This document shows, in pieces, positions 36,573 through 47,179 of a DNA stretch of 64,000 nt. Origin of the DNA: Ulota crispa (lineage: Eukaryota > Streptophyta > Bryopsida > Orthotrichales > Orthotrichaceae); the NCBI GenBank assembly GCA_963920765.1, contig OY987244.1, forward strand, positions 8,558,501 to 8,622,500, read 5' to 3'. A program made the translations under genes and the position numbers. Positions within the stretch are counted from its first letter, which is position 1; every line of letters begins with the position of its first letter. The notes below the pieces were generated by a model. The model made no database searches and was not told where the DNA came from. It saw only the letters and a program-made list of their open reading frames with translations.

Positions 36573-37226
36573 GGCTCAAATTATGCAGCAACAGTTAAAA
36601 TCAGAAGTAAAAACAGACCCCACTCTAATTGGTGGGCACCCAAATCCAACTACATGTAAGTAGCAGACATAGTTAAATGAAAAAAAAAGGCTGCTGGAGG
36701 CTGTCCATTCAGCCTATGGCGGTTGCTTTGATTGCACTTGGCCAGGGCGGTGATCGGGGAGAACCGGCAATTAAGCCTAGTGTCTCGAAACCCGGTTGGA
36801 ATTTAAATTTATAGGTTGTAAAACAGTACATAAATATATAAAGATTAGAAAGTAATTTACCCAGTTAATATTATGAAGGGGGCAGATTTTTGCTTGCTTG
36901 TTCCCTAAAATATCCGACTTACGCTTGTTCTAATAATAAACAACTGGCTAACAACAAGGGCTGAAAATTGAAATTTGCTCAAACTTTTGAAACAGCTTGG
37001 TTTCAATATGTGAGTATGATTACATGTGAAAGGATTTTCTCTATGCAAAACAATATTTAAACAAAAGCAAGGTAATTGCATGATTATTACAAATTTAGAA
37101 AGTTTTATATGTGTAACAAGATATGTCAATTGATTACAATGACTTTTTGATTGATGCAATTATTTTGAGTAAGAATGCAACAAACTTTTAATATTTTATA
37201 GCAAACCCTCAAAAATTAGTTTAAAG
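36573..37226. other. Intergenic DNA
   Basis: No gene recognised. A GC-richer patch at 36690-36790 has no identifiable product. Confidence 0.4.
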
Positions 37227-37430
37227 TTAACCCTTAAATGATCATAGGGCATAGTATATATGCCGTCATATATATTTGCTACCAATAAGAAGTTTTAATT
37301 TGGAATTTCAAGTAGCTCTCTAAAATCACTTTAATCTATTCTCCAACTTCTTTTTTGATCTCAAATGTAATAAAGGTGTGAATCTACTCCAAATACAAGA
37401 AAAACACCTTGTACAGTGGTGCCTGGCTAA
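37227..37430. mobile_element. TTAA element, 'CATAGTATATATGC' family, left part
   Basis: TTAACCCTTAAATGATCATAG begins a sequence matching the left about 200 bp of the 57456-57689 and 38174-38423 copies (GCATAGTATATATGCC, TTGCTACCAATAAG). It is cut by the Harbinger derivative at 37431. The expected right end with TTTAGGGGTTAA is not found after it, so this copy has lost its right end. Confidence 0.65.
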
Positions 37431-37986
37431 GGCGGCTTCACACTATGGCCAAAGGTTGAGAGGCCGTTAGTTTGCACCAATCAGATTGTAAGAAACCCAA
37501 AGTTTGGCCACTCAACCCTTCACACTAGTGGCCAAACTCCAAAGGCCGTCATCCTCCAAATGTCTACATGGCAGCACTTTATCATTCAAGGTTGACGGCC
37601 TCTTCGCAATAGTTTGGGTCAAGCAAAAATGGAGACCCAAACTATGGTTGAGAGGCTGTCACATTGTTTTCATAAAATAATCAAAAGCTTACAAGATTTT
37701 GGCCATTAGATTTGGAAGGTCTCATAAATGCTATGGCTTTGGACTTTGGGCTTGGCCTTTGGAGGCTTCACACTATGGCCATTCAAGTTGAGAGTCCGTG
37801 GAAGCTCATTGCCAAGAGTTTGGCCTTTGAAATTGGCCTTTGGAGGCTTCACACTAAAGTCAGCCAAAGGTGTCAAAAACAATATTTTAATACCTATTTT
37901 CAGCCCATTTTGTTGGCCTCTCACCAAAGTTTGGCCACTCAATCCCACGGACTCTTGACTTGGCCAGTCATAGTGTGAAGCCGCCC
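37431..37986. mobile_element. Non-autonomous Harbinger derivative
   Basis: GGCGGCTTCACACTATGGCC and TCATAGTGTGAAGCCGCCC ends are flanked by TAA (37428-37430 and 37987-37989). About 270 bp on the left and 150 bp on the right match the 9.5-13.4 kb element, with both genes deleted. The middle carries two more copies of GGAGGCTTCACACTA (at about 37760 and 37845), so terminal sequence is repeated internally. It lacks the MULE-like MITE. Frames of 76-100 codons crossing it are not genes. Confidence 0.92.
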
Positions 37987-38173
37987 TAAGATTAACCTCT
38001 CCGGACAAAAAAAGAGTTCACCTTAGAAAGCATTAATCTTAACTAGTTGCAGGGCTACTTTGAGCTAAGTCAATGAGATGCCAAGCTGGGACAGTAATCT
38101 TAGCAAATCGTTTTTCTTACAGGGTTAACCTTAGCCAGGTATCATTGTATTCTACAGTTGCATGCTCAAACAT

Positions 38174-38423
38174 TTGACCCTTAGTTAAAGGATTGAGCTA
38201 CCATAATACATAGTATGTTTGTTGCTATATAACTGGCATTTGCTACCAACAAAAAGTTTTAGTTTGAGATCTTAACTACCTCACTTGAACAACATTGATC
38301 TATATTCTAATTTCTTTGTTGATCTCAAATGTAATAAAGGTGTGGATGCACTCCAAATACAAGAAAAATACCCCATATTGCAGTGGTCGCAAAGGGCTGC
38401 TTAGTTGGTCCTTTAGGGGTTAA
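38174..38423. mobile_element. TTAA element, 'CATAGTATATATGC' family, copy 2
   Basis: The right end TTGGTCCTTTAGGGGTTAA is intact and the left end (TTGACCCTTAGTTAAAGG) has diverged. The 250-bp interior matches the other copies (TTGATCTCAAATGTAATAAAGG, written here with more than one variable base, and CTCCAAATACAAGAAAAA). Confidence 0.65.
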
Positions 38424-39594
38424 GGGTAATAGGAGATTTTGAATTTTCACTTGATGAAAGTGATAAATCTAAAATCTATGTTTTGACATTGATTTATTAT
38501 AAAGATTACTATTTTCAATCCCATTTCCGTTTTTTGGAATCGGGCAAACTTTTGGTCTTTTCATGGTGAAGGCCTGAAGGGCTGTGTTAGGTTCAATTTT
38601 TGGTTAAGGATGAGTTACAACAAAATAATCAATCATAAGCAAACTTTTTTATCGACATCATTTAGAAAGAAAATGACAGGAGGTTGTTGGACAGCCAAAT
38701 CCGCCCAACGTATTGAAAATCCGGTTGAATCCACCAAGCAGCATAAATTAGCCGGCAGAGCCGAAATTTCTTCCTTCTCTCTGGTACAGGCTTATGAACT
38801 TAATTCGCAGCGCTGATCATTGAGCGCATGTCCTTCAGCTGCGTTTGCTAGAATCGTACAGTCCATCCTCAATTAACTTCACTTAAGTTGCTGCACCGCA
38901 GCTCCAATTGCACCAACACTTTCATCTTCTCTAGACTCAAATGCTCACCTGAGCTTTTGGGACCACTTGTTGGAAATTCGTTGTCAATAAGGTAAGTTAC
39001 GGCTCTTGACTGTGCTGCTGCTTGTGTGGAAGAGATTTGCTTCTGAAAGGAAGGCATTTCATGTCACATGTTCTACTGCAGCCAACGCTCTTGTCCACAA
39101 CTCTTTCATGGTTTTTTCTGAAAGCTAGACAGTGACGGTGTTGGGAAACAATAGTCTTCGCAAACTGAGAAGATAGTTGGCCCACCTATTGATAGATTGG
39201 TCAAGCCGCCTGATAAGACCCCCACCTGTTTCTAAACTAAATTTTCTGCTTGATTTTTGCTCTAGTAAGAGTCCTGTTCCTGTTCCATTTCGCCATTGTG
39301 CCAATATTTGGTGGAACTTTGTTGCACTTCCTTAACCACGTCGAAAGTTCGAGCACAGATCTCGGTGTGAAATAGTGTATCTTAAGCACTGAGGAGCCCT
39401 GTCGGAAGCACGTCCCCATCATGCTCGAATAGCAGTGAGCCTTGTTCCCTGGTGAAAACAGCAGCGAAGCCCTATAGCAATCAGTCTTGCTCATGTCGAA
39501 GTTATCAGGCTTTTTGCCGAGAGTAGATTGTCTTTCAACGTTTACTGATAGAGGTGGTTGAATTGTGGGCAGGATTTCCAGTGTGTTGGAAACT
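38424..39594. other. Upstream region of the HMA gene
   Basis: This is less repetitive and less AT-rich than the DNA before it. It presumably holds the promoter and 5' leader of the HMA gene. Several overlapping frames (for example 38610-38816 plus, 39237-39608 minus) show no motif. I could not place a TATA box or transcription start with confidence. Confidence 0.35.
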
Positions 39595-41384
39595 ATGTGG
39601 ACAATCAATGAGGTGTGTGCTCTGTTCTAAAGCTACCCTTTTTTCTGAAGTAACTTTGTTGCGTGGTAACAAGTTCAAGTTAGTTAACTTCATAAACTCT
39701 CGTGAGGGAAAAACTGCAAGTTCATCGGATTTGGCCAGCTCTCAAGTACAAATTTGGTGGTTCTTCTTTGTATTTGCAGTTGTTCTATGGACCAGAGCCG
39801 GCACTCACACGAATATATGAGTATTCTAAACCTGTTGAAGTTGGGGTCGTTAAGGAGCAGAATCATGCTAAAGACAAGGTGATCCAAAAACGTTACTCCT
39901 GGTGTTAAAAAACCGTCCTTCAAGCTTAATCTTCCCTGAGTGAGAGTTGTTCACTTAGATTCATTTTGATAGTGCTAACCCATTTTAGTATGAAGCTCGG
40001 CTCCTCAATTTGCTCTTTTGCTTTTTCTCATTGCAGAAGGGCAACCATGGTGAACTTCATCTGAAAGTGGACATGTGTTGTGAGGCTTGCGTGAAGAAGG
40101 TCCGGCGTGTCCTCATCGAGTTGAACGGTAAAGTTCGCATGTTTGGAAATCCTCTGTGATGGTCCTGCTTGTCTCAAGAGGGCCCTAAGATCTGCAGTAC
40201 CTGGCAAAAACTCCAAAGAAGTTGTACACTGAAATATAAACAGTCCTTGAATAATCCAAACTTCGCTTAATTCTAGCAGTCGAATATTTCCATCTTCCGC
40301 GAGTTCAGAAATTGTTTATTATCTCCTTTGTATTTAAAAACACTCTAAGGTCCGACTATGCTTCTCAGCGTTTCCTCGGAAGTGTGCGCTGTCAAAATCT
40401 GAACATGTCCCACTCATATGATTAACTTTCTTACTACTGGACTTAAGTTTTTTTTTCAAAGATCAGTTAGCTAGATATACTGTCTTTTAGCACGAATTTA
40501 GTCGTAAGAGATAAATATACATTCACACTGTGCATGTAGGAGGTCTGCGAAGGTGTTTACTAAAAGACACGTGCGCAGAATTCCGAGACAATGATGCTTG
40601 CTTTCCCGATGTGAAAACATCTGCCTTTCACGTCTCTCGTGAATTTTTAAAACCTATTGTGATCCGTACTGCTCAAGTGTCACCACGCTTTGAGACCTAC
40701 ACCTTTAAAAAGTTATTCGTAGAGATAAGCACATTAAATGTTCACGAATACGCCATTCGATTGCACAAGCCTGGAGTTTGTATCTGAGAGTAATATCCAT
40801 AGTTACGTCCATTGCTGTGTATTTTTTATCTATATTTCCTTAGCTTTACCTCCGGTAAAATATCTTATATTTCTTACCCGTACTGAGGACGTCTAGACAG
40901 TATTGTTTAGAGAAGTTGGCCAAAAGCTTCTAGCGAAGTCCGGAGGAGCCGCGTCGTTCTACTCTCGAACACATCAACCAGTCTCGTTACTTCCGTACAC
41001 ATGAAGTAAGATTGTTTGGATGTTTCCGTGAATTCTCCCACGTTTTCCACAGAGCTCTCTCCTAAAGCTCAAGCGAATTTTCAGTACTTAGTCACGAGAA
41101 ATTCGAGCCAGTTAAAATGAAGTTTTCATCCTGAGTCCTGATCCAGTTTACCTATTATTCTGTTTTTATTTGCGGTGTCTGTTTCAGATGTGAAAGGCAT
41201 AACCATCGATGTGCCTATCAAGAAGGTGACGGTCACAGGGGACGTGAAACCGGAGGCTTGTTTGAAAGCCATGGCGAAGATTCGGAGGCGCGCTTCGCTG
41301 TGGGCGGGTGCTGAAGGTGGTGAGAAGGGCGGGAAGAAGAACAACAAGAAGGACGGAAAACAAGCATACTCTGATCAGAAATGA
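39595..41384 (+). CDS. Heavy-metal-associated (HMA) domain plant protein, four exons
   Basis: This is a probable copper/metal-binding HMA protein of the plant HPP/HIPP type, which are small cytosolic or nuclear metallochaperone-like proteins. Exons: 39595-39612, 39780-39878, 40037-40127 and 41188-41384, all with GT-AG introns in consistent phases, giving about 134 residues. The HMA fold starts near residue 45 (ELHLKVDMCCEACVKKVRRV) with the metal motif M52-x-C54-x-x-C57. It continues through DVKGITIDVPIKKVTVTG and KPEACLKAMAKIRR. A Gly/Lys-rich basic tail (GGKKNNKKDGK) ends SDQK. There is no C-terminal CaaX box, so it is not isoprenylated and fits HPP rather than HIPP. Exons 3 and 4 are firm; the six-codon first exon is the least certain, chosen because its ATG and phase fit. 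Confidence 0.82.
40128..41187 (+). other. Third intron of the HMA gene, 1060 bp
   Basis: It starts GTAAAG and ends GTTTCAG and splits the Asp codon of LNDVKG (phase 1), inside the HMA domain. It is much longer than the first two introns (167 and 158 bp). An 85-codon frame inside it (40530-40787) has no known motif. Confidence 0.75.
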
Positions 41385-43037
41385 TCTGGCTATAAATTCG
41401 GACCAATATAAAGTGCGGTGTAGTGTAATAAAACCTCTACAATCGAAACGCTCTTTGTGCTCAACCCAAGTGAGCTGGGTTAAGCTGTTTTCTCTTCCGA
41501 AGAGAAATTTCTGCAAGCTATGTATTTGGTGCTCAATGGATAGCTGAAGCACCATGGGAGCAAATGTGCATGTGACCGCACTGGCTAAATGGCCCAAGAC
41601 CGTGTGTTGTTTACCTCTCTCTTGGGTGCGATCTTCACAACTACGAACACAGGGACTTGTAAGTAGGAGCTATGTTTAACCTTGTTAGCTCCATATGAGA
41701 ATGAAAGTTTGGTCATACCGTATATGTACGACACAAGTATGGGTGGCTTTCGGTGCCATGGCGCTACAACCCTGTCGAAGCTTGTAGCTTTGGTTACATA
41801 TAGTTTATTGCTTATTTTCTCGTGCTGTGTTTGCGTTGGCACTCTTGCATGAATTTTTTGGATGAGGATCTTGGTTCCTGATGTCACCCGATTGGATGGG
41901 AATTGCAGTTGGGGAGAAGGATTCTATTGCCGATAAAGTTTACTTCAGGGAAACTTGTTGCACTCAATTTTTCCACGGCAAAGCAATGGAGTGCAAGTCT
42001 CTCGTGGCATGTCTTTCGAGTGTAGTAATCTGAATAGATTGGGTATTTTCTAAATTGGCAGATGAAACTGAACGTACTCAAGTACTCTGGTAAGAATCTG
42101 GCTGGGTATCACTTTCTGGACACACTAATTAGGTTGTTTTTGTTTAGATTCTCCAAAGTTTGTCTAATTTGTTCATATTGATCAAGTAAAAATCCTAAAA
42201 TGAGAAAATAAATTGTGCACCTCAATGGAATTAAGATTTATATGTCTAATTTTTTTTATTAAATTTATTAAATTTTTTGGATCCATTCACAGCTGTCAAT
42301 AAAAATCCTGAATTGTGAGATTTGCAGGCATTATAGTGCACAATTTATTAGATTTTTATTGATAAATTGAATTATTTTGTAATCTACACAAGTAATTGTA
42401 GGTCATATTCAAAAAAGATATTAAAATAAAGTTGTTTGATTTTTTAAATGCTTGATTTTGGGGATTCTAGGTAAGTGTGACAAAACTTATTTTTTCAACA
42501 AAAAAGGTAAATAAAATTACTTATAAATCTTTGGTTGTAATCAAATTTTTTTTCTTGATATGTTGTAAGTGTGTAGAAAACTAAAATCACAGTTGGTGAA
42601 GTCTTACTTTATTCTAATTAAAAACTGGATGTGTTTGACACACCAACACATAGTGACATTGTAAGTTGGACAGCTTTTTTGAGTACCCCAACCAGACACT
42701 TGCCACTTTAGTAACAACGTTCGCTGAAACCGATTGGCCGATTTCTTTTCTAATAAAAGTATTAATTCTGACCTCTGTTTAGTACTTAGGACCTCAAATG
42801 TTATATATACTTGTGACTTATAAAAATTGCTATTCAACAGTAAAATAGTTGCAGATATCAATATGGAGAAGACACGGTTGATGGAGTATCAGGGTGTAGG
42901 GAATTGATTCGAATGTCACTCACTGTTAGATAATTATAATCCGAAGATGTTATCAGAAGTGCCCATCGGATACTGTCATTATGTTCGATTAGGAAGGAGA
43001 GAGGTTTCACTCGGAGAACTTCCTGAGCATCTGGTTC
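41385..43037. other. 3' region of the HMA gene and intergenic DNA
   Basis: An AATAAAA at about 41429 lies about 45 bp after the stop codon and may be the poly-A signal. Further on there is a small foldback (listed) and no recognised gene. Confidence 0.4.
42180..42363. repeat. Foldback, about 30-bp arms
   Basis: ATCAAGTAAAAATCCTAAAA...AATTGTGCAC at the left is complementary to GTGCACAATTTATTAGATTT... at the right. It may be a small MITE; no target duplication is clear. Confidence 0.5.
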
Positions 43038-43409
43038 TTGTTAATCAGATCTAACATGCACGCTGAAATTGCCTCGGTAATTGTTGTTAGTGAAGCTCCA
43101 TTGCCAATCAAGTGCATGAGCAGATTCTATGTGCATATATCGGCGTTGTCGAAGGTAGTCGGCGACGTTTCTGGTTCTTCACCCTCTCTGGGGCCTGGGC
43201 TAGCCAGTGTGGGCCAAAACGACCCGAATGTCATCGTATTTCGGTTTCTTAATACAAGCGTAGGCAGCCGTGTCGTGCATGGAGTCGAAGAGAGATTAGG
43301 AGTGAAGGCTCGTGTCGGGGTCGTCTACGCCGGTATCGTTCTCGATGAGGGCTTAGCCAATGGCGATGTTCAGTGGATAATCCCGCAAAGGAAAGTATGG
43401 GTAAGGTAG
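43038..43409 (+). CDS. Uncertain 123-codon open frame in GC-richer DNA
   Basis: The frame (MLIRSNMHAEIASVIVVSEA...) is one of the longest here and lies in DNA clearly GC-richer than the surroundings. It ends inside the MITE starting at 43402, so its last codons are transposon-derived. I recognise no domain. The opposite strand also has fairly open reading with a few stops. It may be a decayed gene fragment or an exon read on the wrong strand. Confidence 0.2.
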   Translation: MLIRSNMHAEIASVIVVSEAPLPIKCMSRFYVHISALSKVVGDVSGSSPSLGPGLASVGQNDPNVIVFRFLNTSVGSRVVHGVEERLGVKARVGVVYAGIVLDEGLANGDVQWIIPQRKVWVR

Positions 43410-43481
43410 GCGCACCCATAAGCGTGGAAATAAGTGTTTTGGAGTAGGTGAAATAATTGGCTAACTTTGAAAAAAATACTA

Positions 43482-43985
43482 TAAAGTAGGAACATCCATA
43501 AGCGTCAGTGTCCCCATAATTGTCATTTCTGAAATCTTGGAAAATTTGTGGAAATGAATAAATGTAATTACAAGGATGTACAACATGTGAATATGAAATC
43601 TTGAAAGTGGTTATGGGTGCAATGGCAATTTACTCTTTAAAAATTCACAACTTATTCTCAAAGTATCCACTAGAAGAAGAACAAGGATAAACGACTCCAC
43701 AAATCACAACGACTAGGTCACCAGAACTGCCTTGCAACTCCACAAACAACTGCTGGACTAGATTGTAGTTGTGCAAATGTTGTGGAGTTGTTGTGCAATT
43801 GCAAGGTAGTTTTGGTGACCTAGTCGTTTATCCTTGTTTTTCTTCTAATGATCCAAATAATGCATTCAAAAGTGCAAACTCATTTTTTTATTATTCCTAA
43901 TAGGATCCTATAATTTGCTAGTTGTTTATTAATAGTCATCATGTTCAAAACCCTTAGTTTGACGTTTATGGGTGCTCCTACCTTA
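43482..43985. mobile_element. MITE, 'GGTAGGAGCACCCATA' family, copy 3, interrupted
   Basis: TAAAGTAGGAACATCCATAA opens and ATGGGTGCTCCTACCTTAA closes it. It aligns with the 26753-27070 copy throughout in the same orientation, apart from the 183-bp CACTA-type insert at 43668-43850. Confidence 0.85.
43668..43850. mobile_element. CACTA-type MITE (nested)
   Basis: It begins CACTAGAAGAAGAACAAGG and ends in the complement, TTTTTCTTCTAATG. It is flanked by the 3-bp duplication ATC (43665-43667 and 43851-43853). CACTA starts and 3-bp duplications define the CACTA/EnSpm superfamily. Almost all of its 183 bp pairs with itself (arms of about 80 bp). The 26.8-kb MITE has the unfilled site, reading GTATCCAAATAAT. 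Confidence 0.88.
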
Positions 43986-44338
43986 AGTTAGGAAGTGGAA
44001 ACCAAAAATATTGGCATCAATTTCAAGGTTTCAACTGCAAGCATTTGTTCACAAAGATTTTTTAAAGTCCAAAACCATTGAAATTGTAGAAACCATGTGT
44101 AAGAGATGCCAAAAACAATGCTTGTTGGTTCTTAAATAGTGAGACGAGTACTCAAAAACGTCATGCCAATCACCCACAACCATCACTTTGTCACCCATAA
44201 CTATCACATAAGTACCCATAGCCATTTGCTTTTCTACTTATGACTCCCTAACTTTGTGATGCCCACAAGGACATGACGCCTATGGGTGCTCCTATATTAT
44301 ATGTTTACCGCAAAGTTGCAACATGTGAGCTTCAACTA

Positions 44339-44842
44339 ACGTAAAAATTCCATAAACTGTTCCTCCTCAATAATGGCAGAGTGGACTATTCTAAAAAAGA
44401 TTCTAAAAAGATGCTATATTTGAGCTGGATTGGTTCACCCTTGTTTCTTGATACAAGTTCTAGAGGTAGTCGTTTTAGATGAATCATTGAAACAAGAATA
44501 GGTACAAATGAATAATCCACATTTATATTGCATAAAATAATCATTCTTGAGGATTTTTTTGTTTTTTTTTTTTCATTCTTCTTTATTCTTGTTTTTGCAG
44601 AGATTGAGCTCAGTTTCTCAAGAAATTCCTTACATCTTACAGACTAAGGGCCTTCTTCCATGCTCACCTGATGACTAGTTGAACTAAAAATACTACACCG
44701 ATAATCGGTTGAATCGGTCTCCAGGAAAACGAGAATCCCATACGACCGATTATCAATGGAGTATATTTAGTTTGACAGGGCACTGGGGGAGCATGGAAGG
44801 AGCTAAGTACCTTATTTTAACGGTTTATGGTATTTCACCTTA
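44339..44842. mobile_element. MITE, 'GGTAGGAATACCATAAA' family, copy 2, interrupted
   Basis: AATTCCATAAACTGTT at the left and AACGGTTTATGGTATTTCACC at the right. The interior reads as the reverse complement of the 28.5-kb copy (TTTCTCAAGAAATTCC). A 156-bp element is nested at 44648. Confidence 0.7.
44648..44803. mobile_element. Small TAA-flanked MITE (nested)
   Basis: GGGCCTTCTTCCATGCTCACC and the complement GGGGGAGCATGGAAGGAGC are flanked by TAA (44645-44647 and 44804-44806), as for Harbinger-type MITEs. It contains CCGATTATC...GATTATC palindromic blocks. The host MITE continues on both sides. Confidence 0.75.
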
Positions 44843-44844
44843 CT

Positions 44845-45457
44845 CCAGAGCCCAGAAGAGGCCTCACTATGGAGGGTCCGTCGTCGTCTCGGAACGCGCA
44901 TGGTCTCTAAATCAGTAAGACATCATCCAAATGAAGGAGATGTGTAAAAGACCTGGCGAATAGTCCGTTTCCTTTCCAGTGGAATTAGGCGGGGAGGGGC
45001 TCTAAGTACAGTACCCGTGGAGAGGGGCAACGAGATTTTGGTCTCGCATGCACTGCAGGTGGAAATATGCAAGACAGCGCTGAGTGGAGCTGCCACATCG
45101 CGATCACAAGTGCAGGCAAGAGGTCCGAGGAAATGTCGTTGCCCACTCATGGCTATGGTGGTAATGTTGGGGACCGGCCCTCCCGAAAGCACGTCATCGT
45201 CCTCGTGAACCCAAGTCTTGGCTGTGCCTGCCCTGTCGGTACTCTCGGTAAGGTTGACGATTTCTTGGTTGGGGTCACAAATCAATTGTCACTCCAATGC
45301 CGGTGTCGTGTCGTCGAAGGCTGTGACCCCTTCAACGCGACAGTCCGAGGTTTTGACTCGGTGAACTTGCGTTGCCACTTCCTCAGGCCTGGGGAACAGT
45401 GCTGCATTTTGACGGGTGGAACGTGAATTTCGGTCACTGTGGAGTTGCGCTTTATAG
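44845..45457. other. GC-richer segment of unknown identity
   Basis: This roughly 600-bp stretch between two MITEs is markedly GC-richer than its flanks and open on both strands (45067-45426 plus, 119 codons; 44923-45285 minus, 120 codons). Both frames are Cys-containing, but neither shows a domain I know. It could be a decayed or captured gene fragment. Confidence 0.35.
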
Positions 45458-46130
45458 TAAGGTAGGAACAGGGTTTTTTTTTTGGCAAATTTTCGATGGA
45501 ATCTTACCTGAAATTGTCACCGGCTCCCAATACATTAAGAAATTTCAGGAAAAAAGTAGATGAATTCGCCAAGTCTCTCCTTCCTCACACACTAGATTCA
45601 CCAATTTTTGGATGAAAGTAGCTTGTATTAGCAATATATTGGATGAACAAGCACACATCATTCATTCTTTCCAATTATAGACAATTTTTCCTTACTTGCG
45701 TGAGGTCCAAAGTGCGGGTCGCTCTACCTCGACAAATACAAAAAATAAACCTTGGGTAGGAATACCACAAATCGTTAAAATAAGCATCTTAGCCCGTAAG
45801 ATATGGGGAATTTCTTGAGAAATTGTGCTCAATATGTACAAAAACAAGGATAAGGAAGGATGCAAACCAAATAGTTGTTTTTTTCCTCAAGAATGAAGTT
45901 TTTATGTGTAAATGTGGATTCTTCATTTGGACCCGTTTTTGTTTCATAGGTTCACCTAAAGCATCTACCTTTAGAACCTTGTTCCAAAACAAGTGTGAAC
46001 CAATCAAATGCAAAAAAATTGTATCTTTTCAAAATCTTTCAAAATCTTTTTCAAAATCCACTATTGTTGGTTTCAAAACAATCTACTCTGCCATTAGAGG
46101 GGGATAACGCTTTATGGTATTACTACCTTA
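45458..46130. mobile_element. MITE, 'GGTAGGAATACCATAAA' family, copy 3, interrupted
   Basis: TAAGGTAGGAA at the left, then the hAT-type insert, then GGTAGGAATACCACAAATCG to TATGGTATTACTACCTTA. The interior is the same orientation as the 28.5-kb copy and closely similar (TGGGGAATTTCTTGAGAAATT, ACAAGTGTGAACCAATCAAA). The 74-codon minus-strand frame resembling that of the 28-kb copy reflects this similarity only. Confidence 0.85.
45469..45754. mobile_element. hAT-type MITE (nested)
   Basis: It begins CAGGGTTTTTTTTTGGC and ends AAATAAACCTTG. It is flanked by the exact 8-bp duplication GGTAGGAA (45461-45468 and 45755-45762), the hAT hallmark. The host bases GGTAGGAA belong to the terminal repeat of the surrounding MITE. 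The interior matches 50961-51265 in reverse orientation. Confidence 0.9.
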
Positions 46131-46395
46131 TATAGAGTGTATATGTACCAAACTACCAATACAATGTTGAAATACATTCCATACATAACATTGATCAAAA
46201 TTCACTTTTTGGGTTCAACCTTTATATGAACCTAGCATGCCCTATAATTGCTTTGTTGCCATGTCTTTATTTTCATAAGATTTTCCATCCTCTCTTTTCC
46301 TATCTTTTCCTCTCCTTTTTGTCCTCAAATTTTCTTCCATGCCTTTTCCTCTTCCTCCCTTCCCTAATTTTGGGTGACAAGGAGACACTTGATAC

Positions 46396-47179
46396 ATAAC
46401 CCCTAAGCGCCCAAGCTAATTTCACCAAAATCAGGGTTTTGGGATACCTCCAACTTTGATGTTTTGTATCTCAGTCAATTGATGATCCACAAAAAGTGAC
46501 CATTGAAAACAGTGGAACACCTACTTAGAAAATGGCTTACAAATTTTGGGAATAGTTCGCCGTAGGAGATGGGAGATTATAACATATGATCAAACAACAT
46601 GTGATGACAAAATCTCATTTTTTGGTAGGTAGTTGCTAACTTATAATTTTTACAATATTCCATAAGCCCTCGGATTCATCTCAAATTTTGTGTGTAGCAA
46701 AATTAGATGTGAATGCACACACTTGTAAATTATTGAAGATTGCACTTCTTTTTAAGTTAAGTTTTAGGGCTTCAAATCACTATTGCACCAAAAACAATGA
46801 CCAGCACAATTGGTGAGAATTGCCATTATAAGGGTTTAGTATATGCTTGAACCCTTGCCAATAACTTTCCCGTTACCACAAAGCTTACACAAGGAAGCTT
46901 GCAAGGGATTTTGATTGGTTGCAGCTTGTAAAATGCTCCTTGCCACCATGCCCCATATGCTTGCCACCACTCTCCATATGGTGTTTCACTTAATCAAATC
47001 TCTTGCAACACTTGTACAACATTTGACTTTCCTTGCCATTACTCCATTGGCATGAACAACTTGAATGCCTTCATAATTGTAGTTTATAGCAAGATCAAAA
47101 AGTTAAATCCAATCCCTCAAAACAAGGCTTTGAAATCGTGGGAGGCAATATATGAGACGCTGGAGCACTTAGAGATTAA
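46396..47179. mobile_element. TTAA-type element, 'AAGCGCCC' family, copy 2
   Basis: The left end is CATAACCCCTAAGCGCCCAA and the right end CACTTAGAGATTAA; 784 bp. It is the reverse complement of the 23.8-kb copy over most of its length. The 100-codon frame at 47052-47354 overlaps its right end and is not a gene. Confidence 0.7.

Larger units (their letters stand above)
43402..44296. mobile_element. MITE, 'GGTAGGAGCACCCATA' family, outer copy
   Basis: TAAGGTAGGCGCACCCATAA at the left and ACGCCTATGGGTGCTCCTATA at the right bound a 895-bp stretch that contains a second member (43482-43985). The interior outside that member is unlike the 26.8-kb copy, so the outer element belongs to a related subfamily. 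Confidence 0.6.

Noticed and set aside
37706-38008. Frames of 76-100 codons on both strands
   Set aside because: They cover the terminal repeats of the Harbinger derivative; the minus one resembles the first residues of the 13.4-kb frame only because both read through the same terminal repeat.
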